Position numbers and translations under genes: made by a program
Assembly (NCBI GenBank): GCA_024710825.1
Contig: JANJUA010000421.1
Coordinates: 1 to 7,540 of the forward strand
Origin: Solirubrobacteraceae bacterium
GTDB taxonomy: Bacteria > Actinomycetota > Thermoleophilia > Solirubrobacterales > Solirubrobacteraceae
DNA: 7,540 nucleotides
Direction: 5' to 3'
In this document: positions 1 through 6,957 of the stretch, one piece after another
How the letters are laid out: each line of letters begins with the position of its first letter
Numbering within the stretch: position 1 is the first letter of the stretch
The notes under the pieces: generated by a model
The model's database searches: none
What the model was told of the DNA's origin: nothing
What the model saw: the letters and a program-made list of their open reading frames with translations, nothing else

Positions 1-505
1 GCAGGTGCCGGCGGTCGTGCCGGCCGTGGCCCGCGCGCACGAGGCGCTCCCCGAGCTGCGCGGGCGCATCCTCGGCGACGGGCCGGACCGCGCCCTCGTC
101 GAGCGCCTCGTGGACGAGGGCGGCCTGCGCGACGTCGTCGCGGTGGAGGGCTTCGTCGACCGCGCCCGCCTGGACCGCGAGCTCGCGCACGCGCTCACGC
201 TGCTGCTGCCCTCGCGGCGCGAGGGCTATGGCATCGTCGTCGTCGAGGCGGCCTCCTACGGGACGCCGAGCATCGTCGTCGCCGGCGAGGACAACGCGGC
301 CGCCGAGCTCGTGCGCGACGGCGTCAACGGCGTCGTGGCGCCCAGCGCGTCGCCCGAGGATCTGGCCGCCGCGATCCTGCGTGTGCACGAGCTCGGCCCG
401 GCGCTGCGCGACTCCACAAGCGCCTGGTTCGAGGCCGAGGCCGACGCGCTGTCGATGCGGCGCTCGATCGCGCGCGTCCCCGAGCTCTACGCGGCCGCCG
501 CATGA
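1..505 (+). CDS. GT4-type (GT-B fold) glycosyltransferase, C-terminal part only
   Basis: The reading frame is open from the first bases (first full codon at 2-4) and stops with TGA at 503-505, giving 167 visible residues. The N-terminal acceptor-binding half lies outside the window. What remains is the nucleotide-sugar-binding half of a GT-B enzyme: a GDGP motif (usual 'LxGDGP' site), then VEGFV, then LPSRREGYG with an E-x7-E motif whose two glutamates are codons 221-223 and 245-247, followed by ASYGTPSIVV and a VNGVV/PSASPEDLA segment. This order is typical of family GT4, which are retaining enzymes that transfer sugar from an NDP-sugar at the cytoplasmic membrane face. Sugar and acceptor cannot be read from the sequence. 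The stop overlaps the next gene's start (ATGA, 502-505), so the two are probably translationally coupled. The family call is firm; the exact role is unknown. Confidence 0.9.
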   Translation, partial: QVPAVVPAVARAHEALPELRGRILGDGPDRALVERLVDEGGLRDVVAVEGFVDRARLDRELAHALTLLLPSRREGYGIVVVEAASYGTPSIVVAGEDNAAAELVRDGVNGVVAPSASPEDLAAAILRVHELGPALRDSTSAWFEAEADALSMRRSIARVPELYAAAA

Positions 506-1302
506 CGCCCCGCGTCACGGCGATCATCGGCTCCTACGAGAGCGCCGCGACGCTGGGGCGCGCGATCGACTCGCTGCTGGCCCAGACGGTCTCCGACCTC
601 GAGCTGATCGTGATCGACGACGGCTCGACCGACGCGTCGGCGGAGATCGCCCGCCGCGCCGCCGAGCGCGACCCGCGCGTGCGGCCGATCGCGCTCGAGC
701 GCAACGTCGGCATCGCCCGCTCGCTGAACGCGGCGCTGCGCGACGCCCGCGCGCCCGTCGTGGCCGTGCAGGACGCCGACGACCACTCGGCGCCCGAGCG
801 CCTCGAGCGCCAGCTCGCGCTGCTGGACGCCCGCCCCGACGTGGCGGTCGTCGGCGTGCGGATGGCGGAGGTCGACGAGTCCGGCCGCGAGCTCGCGCCG
901 CGGACGGTCCTCGGCGAGGGCGACGTCACCGAGCTGCTCGCGCGCCACAACCCGATCCCCAACACCGCCGCGGCGTTCCGTCGCGACGCGGCGCTCGCGG
1001 CCGGCGGCTACGACCCGCGCTACCGCTACGCGACCGAGTACGACCTGTGGCTGCGGCTCGCCGAGCGCCACCGGGCGTGGTGCCTGCCCGACGTGCTCGC
1101 CACGCGCGTCATGGGCTCGGCGAACGTCGCTGCGCGCGCGGAGGCCGCGCAGAACCGGGAGGCGATCCTGATCCGGGCGCGGGCGCTGCGCAGGCGCGGA
1201 ACCCTGCGCGGCGCCGAGGGCCTCGTCCTGCCGCTGCTGTCGCTGGCGACCCCGCCCGCGTTCAAGCGGGCACGCCGTCGGCGCCTCGGACAGGCGCCGT
1301 AG
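502..1302 (+). CDS. GT2 family glycosyltransferase (GT-A fold)
   Basis: This 266-residue protein has the layout of family GT2, inverting enzymes that add one sugar from an NDP-sugar in glycan assembly. Residues 5-15 form the first beta strand (VTAIIGSYESA), DDGSTD at 39-44 is the nucleotide-binding site, NVGIARSLN lies at 68-76, and DADD at 91-94 supplies the metal-binding DxD. ATEYDLWLRL at 177-186 contains the acidic residues (E179, D181) expected near the catalytic base. There are no membrane helices, and the tail is basic (KRARRRR, 255-261), which could favour contact with membrane phospholipid. The ATG at 502 sits inside the stop of the preceding glycosyltransferase, and no clear Shine-Dalgarno sequence precedes it, which fits coupled translation. 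The last 41 bases overlap the end of the opposite-strand gene at 1262. The sugar specificity is unknown. Confidence 0.92.
   Translation: MTPRVTAIIGSYESAATLGRAIDSLLAQTVSDLELIVIDDGSTDASAEIARRAAERDPRVRPIALERNVGIARSLNAALRDARAPVVAVQDADDHSAPERLERQLALLDARPDVAVVGVRMAEVDESGRELAPRTVLGEGDVTELLARHNPIPNTAAAFRRDAALAAGGYDPRYRYATEYDLWLRLAERHRAWCLPDVLATRVMGSANVAARAEAAQNREAILIRARALRRRGTLRGAEGLVLPLLSLATPPAFKRARRRRLGQAP
1262..1302. other. Tail-to-tail overlap of two convergent glycosyltransferase genes
   Basis: The plus-strand GT2 gene ends with TAG at 1300-1302, while the minus-strand GT4 gene ends with TGA at 1264-1262 (plus-strand TCA). Forty-one bases therefore encode the last residues of both proteins: the basic KRARRRRLGQAP tail of one and the ADGVPA end of the other. 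No hairpin followed by a U-run, the usual intrinsic terminator, is visible in or near the overlap. Confidence 0.85.
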
Positions 1303-2347
1303 CTCCGCCGTCGGCGATCAGCTCCGCGTAGACGCGCTCCGTGGCGCCGAGGAAGGCGTCGGCGGTGAGCCGCTCGACCACGCGGCGCCGCCCGGCATCG
1401 CCCAGGCGACGGCGCTCGCCCTCGTCCCGGGCGAGGCGCTCGATCGCGTCCGCGAACTTCCACACGTCGCCCCGCGGCACGACGATCCCCGCCTCCTCGA
1501 CCGCCTCCGGGTTGCCCGGCCCGTCGGAGACGACCATCGGCAGCCCCTGGCCCATCGCCTCCAGCACCGCGAACGACAGCCCCTCGTGGCGCGACGGCAT
1601 CAGGAACAGGTCCGCCGCGGCGAGCAGCCGGTCGACGTCGGTGCGGAAGCCGAGCGGGCGGCCGACGTCGTCGCACCAGCTCGCGACGCGGTCGGCGAGC
1701 GGCCCGTCACCCGCGAGCAGCAGCACGAGCGGGACGCCGCGCCCGCGGACCTCGCGCGCGGCGCCGACCGCGACGAGCGGGTCCTTGCGCTGCTCGAGCT
1801 GGCCGAGGAAGAGCGCGGCGACGTCGCCCTCGGCCAGCCCGATCTCCTCGCGCGCGGCGCGCCGCTCCTCGGCGCTTGCGAGCGCGGGCTCCTCGATGCC
1901 GTTGTGGATGGCGACGATCCGCCCGGCGAGGCCCCCGGGCGCGAGCCGCAGCAGCTCCCGGCGCTCGGCCTCCGACGTGCAGATGGTGCGATCCGCGGTG
2001 CGCAGCACCGCACCCATCGCGGCACGGGCGAGCGGGCCCCGGAAGACGCCGGTGCGGCGCAGGAAGTGCAGGCCGTGCGTCGTCCACACCGAGCGGCGCG
2101 CCATGCGCAGCAGCGGCAGCGAGATGATGCTCGGCAGGTCGCCGTGGACGTGGACGATGTCCGCCTTGGCGGCCAGTCGGGCGATCCCCGGGTACTCGCG
2201 GGCGATCGACGCGCCGGCGAGCAGCGGCACCCGCGTGCCGCTGAGCGTGACCCGCCGCTGGCTCAGCCCGGGGATCGCCTCGAGCATGTCGAGGTAGGTC
2301 TCGGCGCCGCCGCCGCTGTGGGGCAGCACGTGCAGGATGCTGGGCAC
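1262..2347 (-). CDS. GT4 family glycosyltransferase (GT-B fold)
   Basis: With a GTG start at 2347 this is a full-length 361-residue GT4 enzyme, a usual size for the family. The N-terminal half opens with VPSILHVLPHSGGGAET; the glycine loop at 12-15 is the GT-B signature for acceptor/donor contact. A VHVHGD strand (65-70) and WTTHG (88-92) follow. The C-terminal donor-binding half has HNGIE (148-152), GQLEQRKDP (182-190, carrying the conserved R/K pair), AGDGPL (212-217) and PSRHEGLSF (251-259), in which E255 and E263 form the E-x7-E motif. It is predicted to be cytosolic or membrane-peripheral. It lies 10 bases after the preceding minus-strand gene, so it is probably the last gene of a three-gene operon. 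The frame stays open far upstream, but residues before this GTG are translated from inside the neighbouring gene and look like noise. An ATG at 2386 (29-base overlap) is the only reasonable alternative start. Acceptor and sugar are unknown. Confidence 0.92.
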   Translation of the reverse strand: MPSILHVLPHSGGGAETYLDMLEAIPGLSQRRVTLSGTRVPLLAGASIAREYPGIARLAAKADIVHVHGDLPSIISLPLLRMARRSVWTTHGLHFLRRTGVFRGPLARAAMGAVLRTADRTICTSEAERRELLRLAPGGLAGRIVAIHNGIEEPALASAEERRAAREEIGLAEGDVAALFLGQLEQRKDPLVAVGAAREVRGRGVPLVLLLAGDGPLADRVASWCDDVGRPLGFRTDVDRLLAAADLFLMPSRHEGLSFAVLEAMGQGLPMVVSDGPGNPEAVEEAGIVVPRGDVWKFADAIERLARDEGERRRLGDAGRRRVVERLTADAFLGATERVYAELIADGGATAPVRGADGVPA

Positions 2348-2357
2348 GGGCGTCAGG

Positions 2358-3587
2358 CTACCTCGGCGCTGCCCGGCCGCCCGCATGCCGAGCGATAGCC
2401 TGCTCCACCAACTCGGCCAGGCGCTCCGCCGGCCCCGGATAGGTGAAGTCGCCCAGTCCGCGCGGTGCGTAGCTCGCGTCGATCGTGCCGTCGGCCACTC
2501 GCCGCAGGGCGCCCGCGATCGCGTCCACGTCGTCCCCGGCCACGACCAGCCCCGTCCCGGTCGCCCGGACGATCCGCGCGGCTTCATTGTCCTGAGCCAG
2601 CGCGACGATCGGGCGGTCCGAGGCCAGGTACTCGAAGATCTTCCCCGTCGCCTCCGAAGAGTGCCCGTCGGTACCGGTCATGAGCAGCAGCGCGTCCGCG
2701 GCGCGCTGCAATGCCAGCACCTCCGGGCGATCGAGCAGCCCCAGATGCGTGACCTTGTCGGCGATCCCCGCCTGCTCGAGGAGCTGCATGTCGCCCGTGA
2801 CGAGTGATCCGGCGAGGACCAGGTGCACGTCGGTCCGACGCAGCGCGGCGAGCAGCGGCCGCGGGTCGCGTCCGCGCGGACCCGAGAGCTGCCCGGTGTG
2901 CACGACGGCCGGACGCGGGAGTCGCGGCGGCTCGGGCAGCATCGCCGCGAGAGCGGGATCGAACGCGTTCGGCACCCAGTACGCGCGTGCGCCCAACCTG
3001 TTGCGGAGGTCATCGACGATCGGCGGCGTCGCGCCCGTGGTCACCTCCGCCGTCCGCGCCACGCGTGCTTCCAGACGCGCGTCCAGTCGGCGCTGCAGCG
3101 CAGTCGGCCAGTCCGCGTTCAGCGGCTCGAACCGCCAGCCGTCACGGAAGTCGGCGATCCACGCGGGGCGACGTGGGCCGAGCGCGAGTGGCAGGAGATG
3201 GGTTGACTCCACCGGTGAGCTCGTGACGACGCAATCGACCTTCCCGATCCTTCGCAGCGCCGCCATTGCCCAGGGGACCCAGCTGACGAGGTGCGAGTCG
3301 GGGACCACGATGCGCGTCAGAGCGGCGGGCGCGGGGGGCTCGGGCGCGCCGGGGACGGTCAGCGCCGGGCGCCCGAGAAGCGCCCGCATGGGCGCCGACG
3401 TGGCGAGGTCGCCGGTGCGCACGACGTTCGGCTGCCCGTCATCGCCCATCTTGCGGCTCGTGATCACGGTGACGTCGTGGCCCATCTCGCGCAGGTACGA
3501 CGCGATGGCCGACCAGCGGTGACCTCCCACCGTCGGAAACGGCGGAAAGAAGTACGACACGGCGACGATCCGGCGCGACGGGCTCAT
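2358..3587 (-). CDS. GT4-like glycosyltransferase with DFRDxW motif
   Basis: This 409-residue protein starts at ATG 3587. The N-terminal half has SYFFPPFPTVGGHR (11-24), the glycine-rich opening of a GT-B glycosyltransferase, then HDVTVITSRK (37-46), TSSPVESTHLL (122-132) and WIADFRDGW (143-151). The DFRD-x-W block after a TSSP-type strand is characteristic of a GT4 subgroup found in surface-polysaccharide clusters; here the usual proline of DFRDPW is glycine. The C-terminal half has VPNAFD (205-210), HTGQLSGPRGRDP (230-242) and a donor site SEATGKIFEYLASDRPIVAL (311-330). In that site E312 and E319 are separated by six residues, not the usual seven. It starts 13 bases after the upstream gene ends, with only a weak AGAAG before the ATG, and ends 10 bases before the next gene, so it sits mid-operon. 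It is probably a polysaccharide glycosyltransferase of unknown sugar. Confidence 0.9.
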   Translation of the reverse strand: MSPSRRIVAVSYFFPPFPTVGGHRWSAIASYLREMGHDVTVITSRKMGDDGQPNVVRTGDLATSAPMRALLGRPALTVPGAPEPPAPAALTRIVVPDSHLVSWVPWAMAALRRIGKVDCVVTSSPVESTHLLPLALGPRRPAWIADFRDGWRFEPLNADWPTALQRRLDARLEARVARTAEVTTGATPPIVDDLRNRLGARAYWVPNAFDPALAAMLPEPPRLPRPAVVHTGQLSGPRGRDPRPLLAALRRTDVHLVLAGSLVTGDMQLLEQAGIADKVTHLGLLDRPEVLALQRAADALLLMTGTDGHSSEATGKIFEYLASDRPIVALAQDNEAARIVRATGTGLVVAGDDVDAIAGALRRVADGTIDASYAPRGLGDFTYPGPAERLAELVEQAIARHAGGRAAPR

Positions 3588-3600
3588 TGCTTCTGGCAGG

Positions 3601-4776
3601 TCAGCCGGCCATGGGGGCCGGCACGCGCGCGCGGCTCGCCAGCACCCGGTCGACGAGATCCAGCAGGACGTCGCGGTTGGCCTCCGCGGAGAGAGTGTCG
3701 GCCGCGACGTGTGCGCGAGCTTTGAACTCGGCGATGCGCGCAGGCGTCAGGGACCTCAGCGCTGCGGAGAAGCTGTCTGCGGAGAAGCCCTCTGAGACGA
3801 CGCCGAAGCCGTGCTGGCGGACGATCCCGGCCATGTCCGGGGACGGGCCGATGGCGACGGCGAGCCGCGCCTGCACATACTGGAACAGCTTGTTCGGCAG
3901 GGTGAAGAGCTGCTGCGGCCCGTCCGGCGGCAGGAGGAACACGCCGACGTCGTAGGCATGCAGCGTGGCAACCACCTGGTCGATGGGGACCGGCGCCGGG
4001 AACCGTATGCGCTTGTCCGGCGCGGCCAACCGGCGCAGGCGCTCCACGTTGTCCTCGCTGCCGACGAGATAGAGGTCGAGGGTCGCATCGCCCGGCACGT
4101 GCCGGAACGCGGCAATGGTCTCCTCGATCCTGCGCTCGGCGCCGCCCAGACCTACGTGGACCATGCGAACCGGGTCGCTTACCGGCGTCGGGGCGAGATC
4201 CGCGCGGAAGGGCGCATTCGTGACGACGGTGGACCGGATGCCGAACCGCGTCTCGTAGCGCTCCGCGATGCCGGGGCTGACGCACATCATGCCCGCGGTC
4301 CGCGGAAGGTAGCTCTGCGTGATGTGCACGAGGTGCGGCTGCTGCCATCTGCGCCAGTGGGCGGAGCTGAGCAGCTCCTCTGGCGCATACTCGTGGGCAT
4401 CGAAGATCACCGGCGCTCCCCGGGCAGCGGCGAAGGCCAGCGGCACCGCGATGGTGTCGTTCGCGATGACCAGGTCGGGCTCGACGTTCTCGAGCAACCC
4501 CAGCCAGTGCCGCCAGGTGGGATCGACCCGCCAGTACAGGGACTCCCAGCGGCCGAGGAGTCGGGCCGAGCGGTCTTGGACGAGCTTGTACGCCGCAACC
4601 GGCAGCGACTGGTTGGGCGGCACATACGGCGTGAGCTCGACGAACTCGCAGTCCACCGTCGGCGGCGCGAGGCCAGCCGCGACGACCTTGTGCGAGTCCC
4701 CGAGGAAGCGGAGTTGTCGATCGACGCGCGGATCGATCGCGAGATTGCTCAGCGCCATGACGAGGATCCGAGCCAT
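3601..4776 (-). CDS. GT-B glycosyltransferase with an LPNKLFQY donor motif
   Basis: This 391-residue protein is the first gene of the minus-strand operon. It begins MARILVMALSNLAIDPRVDRQ; the 'DPRV' following an N-terminal beta strand is common in glycosyltransferases that act on surface glycans. Further motifs are DLVIANDTIAVPLA (101-114), APVIFDAHEYAPE (121-133), a VSPGIAERY block (166-174), TNAPFR (186-191), VHVGLGG (206-212), YLVGSEDN (236-243) and LPPDGPQQLFTLPNKLFQY (282-300). The last is the donor-binding site; in related enzymes it usually reads NKLFEY, but here the acidic residue is Q299. Length and domain order suggest an intact enzyme. ATG 4776 is supported by AAGAGG five bases upstream (complement of 4782-4787). 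Transcription diverges from the exporter genes across an 80-base gap. Retaining NDP-sugar transfer is inferred; specificity is unknown. Confidence 0.88.
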   Translation of the reverse strand: MARILVMALSNLAIDPRVDRQLRFLGDSHKVVAAGLAPPTVDCEFVELTPYVPPNQSLPVAAYKLVQDRSARLLGRWESLYWRVDPTWRHWLGLLENVEPDLVIANDTIAVPLAFAAARGAPVIFDAHEYAPEELLSSAHWRRWQQPHLVHITQSYLPRTAGMMCVSPGIAERYETRFGIRSTVVTNAPFRADLAPTPVSDPVRMVHVGLGGAERRIEETIAAFRHVPGDATLDLYLVGSEDNVERLRRLAAPDKRIRFPAPVPIDQVVATLHAYDVGVFLLPPDGPQQLFTLPNKLFQYVQARLAVAIGPSPDMAGIVRQHGFGVVSEGFSADSFSAALRSLTPARIAEFKARAHVAADTLSAEANRDVLLDLVDRVLASRARVPAPMAG

Positions 4777-4856
4777 CAGCGCCTCTTGACCATCCTGGAG
4801 GGCATCGGCGGCGATGGTACTTTGTCGTGGGCCGCGCCCCGGGCGCGCAATCTGCC
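4777..4856. promoter_or_regulatory. Divergent intergenic region, likely promoters for both operons
   Basis: This is the only gap between divergent genes, so promoters for the glycosyltransferase operon (leftward) and the exporter operon (rightward) should lie here. An A/T-enriched patch at 4814-4824 contains TACTTT (4818-4823) on the plus strand and TACCAT (complement of 4814-4819) on the minus strand. Both fit the loose actinobacterial -10 form TAnnnT and overlap each other. Neither has a convincing -35 at normal spacing; TTGACC at 4786-4791 is too far from the plus-strand candidate. A small inverted repeat CATCG-GCGG-CGATG (4803-4816) adjoins the patch and could be an operator. All of this is inference from position and short motifs. 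If translation of the permease began at GTG 4827, the region would be 50 bases long. Confidence 0.35.
4782..4787 (-). promoter_or_regulatory. Ribosome binding site of the 4776 glycosyltransferase
   Basis: The minus strand reads AAGAGG, then five bases (CGCTG), then the ATG at 4776. This is among the best Shine-Dalgarno matches in the window and fixes the start of the first gene of the leftward operon. Confidence 0.6.
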
Positions 4857-5690
4857 ATGAGCGCCGACGTCCAGAGAACCGTCACGGAACCGGCGCAGAG
4901 GTGGGAGCTGCCGCCACTCCGCCAGCTGTGGGATTACCGCGATCTCGTCTACCTGCTTGCCCGCAGGGATGTCGCGGTCCGCTACAAGCAGACGGTCATC
5001 GGAGCCCTGTGGGCGGTCGTCCAGCCCGTCAGCCTGGCGATCGTCTTCAGCGTGTTTCTCGGCTTCATCGCCAAGCTCCCCGCTCCGGAGGGTGTGCCGT
5101 ACGCAGTGTTCGCGCTGGCGGGAATGACCATGTGGCTGCTCTTCTCAGGTTCGCTCATGCGCACGGCGGACAGCACGCTGTCCAGCGTCGCGCTGATCTC
5201 CAAGGTGTACTTCCCGCGGGTGATCATCCCGCTCTCCGCCGTACTGGCGCCGGTCGTGGACTTCGCCGTCGCCTTCGTCGTGCTGCTCATCGCCCTCGCG
5301 ATCTACGGCGTCGAGCTGCAGGTCAACCTGCTTCTGACACCGGTCATGCTGCTGCTGGCATTAGTGGTGGCGCTCGGCGCCGGGCTGTGGTTGTCCGCCC
5401 TGGCGGTGCGCTACCGCGACGTCCAGCAGCTCGTGCCGTTCACGATCCAGGTCCTACTCTTCGCCACCCCCGTGCTGTATCCGCTCAGCCAGGTACCGGA
5501 CCACGTGCAGTGGGTGTACGCGCTCAACCCGCTGGTCGGTGTCATGGAGGGCTTCCGGTGGGCGACGCTGCCCGGCGCCGACGCGCCGGGCTGGATGCTG
5601 GTGATCCCGGCGGTCACGGGCACCCTGATGCTCGTCAGTGGGCTCCTGTACTTCCAGCGCGCAGAGCAGGACTTCGCTGATGTCATCTGA
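4857..5690 (+). CDS. wzm: Polysaccharide ABC exporter permease (Wzm-like)
   Basis: This 277-residue ABC-2 family permease has the usual Wzm/RfbD/TagG length. The N-terminal cytosolic part carries YRDLVYLLARRDVAVRYKQT (27-46), the interface-helix motif of polysaccharide and O-antigen exporters, followed directly by GALWAVVQP at the first membrane helix. Hydrophobic segments lie near 50-72, 80-100, 126-150, 156-183, 192-212 and 247-266, making six helices. LFATPVLYPL (201-210) and ALNPLVGVMEGFRWA (222-236) are family signatures between helices 5 and 6. Two copies would pair with two copies of the ATPase encoded next, moving a lipid-linked glycan across the membrane. The ATG at 4857 was chosen because homologues begin shortly before the WDYRDL block. 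A GTG at 4827 would add ten residues, and neither start has a good Shine-Dalgarno sequence. The stop overlaps the ATPase gene by 11 bases. Confidence 0.93.
   Translation: MSADVQRTVTEPAQRWELPPLRQLWDYRDLVYLLARRDVAVRYKQTVIGALWAVVQPVSLAIVFSVFLGFIAKLPAPEGVPYAVFALAGMTMWLLFSGSLMRTADSTLSSVALISKVYFPRVIIPLSAVLAPVVDFAVAFVVLLIALAIYGVELQVNLLLTPVMLLLALVVALGAGLWLSALAVRYRDVQQLVPFTIQVLLFATPVLYPLSQVPDHVQWVYALNPLVGVMEGFRWATLPGADAPGWMLVIPAVTGTLMLVSGLLYFQRAEQDFADVI
5668..5671 (+). promoter_or_regulatory. Ribosome binding site of the Wzt-like ATPase
   Basis: AGGA lies eight bases before the ATG at 5680, inside the end of the permease gene. It decides between this start and an upstream ATG at 5638 in the same frame, whose extra 14 residues would only translate permease sequence out of frame. 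Confidence 0.55.
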
Positions 5691-6957
5691 GCCCGCCCTG
5701 GCACTCCGCGTCGAGCAGGTCGGCAAGCGCTACCGGCTCGGGACGGGCGTCCACCACAACCTTCTGGCCGAGCGTCTGGGAGCCGGGCTGCGAGGATGGC
5801 GCAGGCGGCACGGCGAGGACGCGCAGGACTTCTGGCCCCTCCGCGACGTCGACTTCGAGGTCCGCCGCGGCGAGGCGCTCGGACTGATCGGTCGCAACGG
5901 CGCCGGCAAGAGCACGCTGCTGAAGCTGATCTCGCGCATCACCCGCCCCACCACGGGCCGCATCGAAAGCTGGGGGCGGATCGCGACTCTGCTCGAGGTC
6001 GGCACCGGGTTTCACCCGGAGCTGACGGGCCGCGAGAACGTCTACCTCAACGGCGCGATCCTGGGCATGCGGCGCCGGGAGATCGACATGCGCTTCGACG
6101 CAATCGCCGACTTCGCCGGCATCGACCAGTTCCTCGACACGCCGGTCAAGCGCTACTCGAGCGGCATGTTCGTGCGACTGGGCTTCGCCGTCGCCGCCCA
6201 CCTCGAGACGGACATCCTCCTCGTTGACGAGGTCCTCGCCGTGGGTGACAGCGAGTTTCAGCGCAAGTGCCTCGGCAAGATGCAGGACGTCGCTCAGGAG
6301 GGCCGTACGGTCGTCTTCGTCAGCCACAACATGCACGCGGTCCAGCGCCTGTGCACCCGCGTCCTGCTGATCGACGGGGGCGTGATAGACGACGGTGCCC
6401 CCGATGACGTCGTCGCGAAGTACCTCGACGAGGTGGATCCCTCTCAGACCGGCGCGATGGCCCGCATCGCGCCCGACGCCGAGCGCCAGGGCTCGGGGGA
6501 GGCGCGGCTGACGTCCGTCGGGATGTCGACCGTCTCCGACGAGCCCACGACGAGCCTCTACCTTGGACAGCCGTTCGTCGTGACGATGACCTACGACGTG
6601 AGGGCGCAGATCGCCGAGGCGGCCTGGGAGGTCGGTCTTTGCACCGCGGACGGTGAACGGATCGTGACCGCCCAGAGCATCGACTACAGCGCGCCCACCC
6701 TTCCCCTCGCCACCGGTTCTCATCGCGTGGACGTCGAGATCCGTACGTTCCTGCTTCCGGGCGACTACAGGCTGGAGATCCAGCTCCATGACGCCGCCAA
6801 GGAGGCCACCATCGACTGCGTACAGCGAGCGCTGCGCTTCCACGTGCTGAACGCCGCCGAGCACGGCGACGACCGCTACCCCTGGCAATCGGTCCGCGGC
6901 TACGTGCGGCCCGAGAGCACTTGGACGCTCGGCGCGGAGATGGAGACCAAGGCATGA
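5680..6957 (+). CDS. wzt: Polysaccharide ABC exporter ATPase with C-terminal glycan-binding domain (Wzt-like)
   Basis: This 425-residue protein has two domains. The nucleotide-binding domain (about 8-250) has Walker A GRNGAGKST (71-79), the exporter-type block LLEVGTGFHPELTGREN (104-120), signature YSSGM (159-163), Walker B ILLVDE (179-184, E184 the expected catalytic base), a D-loop after it, and the H-loop SHNMH with H216. All ATPase residues are intact. The C-terminal region (about 272-390) matches the Wzt_C type: a beta-rich domain with LYLGQPF near its start and FLLPGDYRLEIQLHDAAKE at 357-374. In O-antigen exporters this domain binds the modified non-reducing end of the chain before transport. 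Simple TagH/RfbE-like ATPases of around 260 residues lack it. The start at 5680 overlaps the permease stop by 11 bases, and the stop overlaps the next ATG, so all three genes look co-translated. Confidence 0.94.
   Translation: MSSEPALALRVEQVGKRYRLGTGVHHNLLAERLGAGLRGWRRRHGEDAQDFWPLRDVDFEVRRGEALGLIGRNGAGKSTLLKLISRITRPTTGRIESWGRIATLLEVGTGFHPELTGRENVYLNGAILGMRRREIDMRFDAIADFAGIDQFLDTPVKRYSSGMFVRLGFAVAAHLETDILLVDEVLAVGDSEFQRKCLGKMQDVAQEGRTVVFVSHNMHAVQRLCTRVLLIDGGVIDDGAPDDVVAKYLDEVDPSQTGAMARIAPDAERQGSGEARLTSVGMSTVSDEPTTSLYLGQPFVVTMTYDVRAQIAEAAWEVGLCTADGERIVTAQSIDYSAPTLPLATGSHRVDVEIRTFLLPGDYRLEIQLHDAAKEATIDCVQRALRFHVLNAAEHGDDRYPWQSVRGYVRPESTWTLGAEMETKA
6942..6945 (+). promoter_or_regulatory. Ribosome binding site of the 6954 gene
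   Basis: GGAG lies eight bases before ATG 6954, within the last codons of the ATPase gene. Together with the ATGA stop/start overlap it supports this start for the downstream gene. Confidence 0.5.

Noticed and set aside
228..1331. Plus-strand open frame of 367 codons overlapping the first two genes
   Set aside because: Its translation is dominated by Arg, Pro and Ala, and it conflicts with two motif-bearing glycosyltransferase frames.
2348..2587. N-terminal extension of the 1262-2347 gene up to an ATG at 2587
   Set aside because: The extra 80 residues would be read inside the neighbouring gene in another frame and look random (Trp/Arg/Ser-rich). The GT-B fold begins right at the GTG at 2347.
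3811..4860. Plus-strand open frame of 349 codons antisense to the same glycosyltransferase
   Set aside because: It is rich in charged residues with no recognisable motif and lies fully antisense to a well-supported gene.
3584..4885. Minus-strand open frame of 433 codons in another frame across the 3601-4776 gene
   Set aside because: Its translation is an Arg/Ala/Pro/Gly-rich string with no domain logic. It is a by-product of high GC, which removes stop codons. The frame at 3601-4776 has clear glycosyltransferase motifs.
5683..6888. Minus-strand open frame of 401 codons antisense to the ATPase gene
   Set aside because: The plus-strand frame encodes all ABC ATPase motifs in order, and the antisense translation has no family features.
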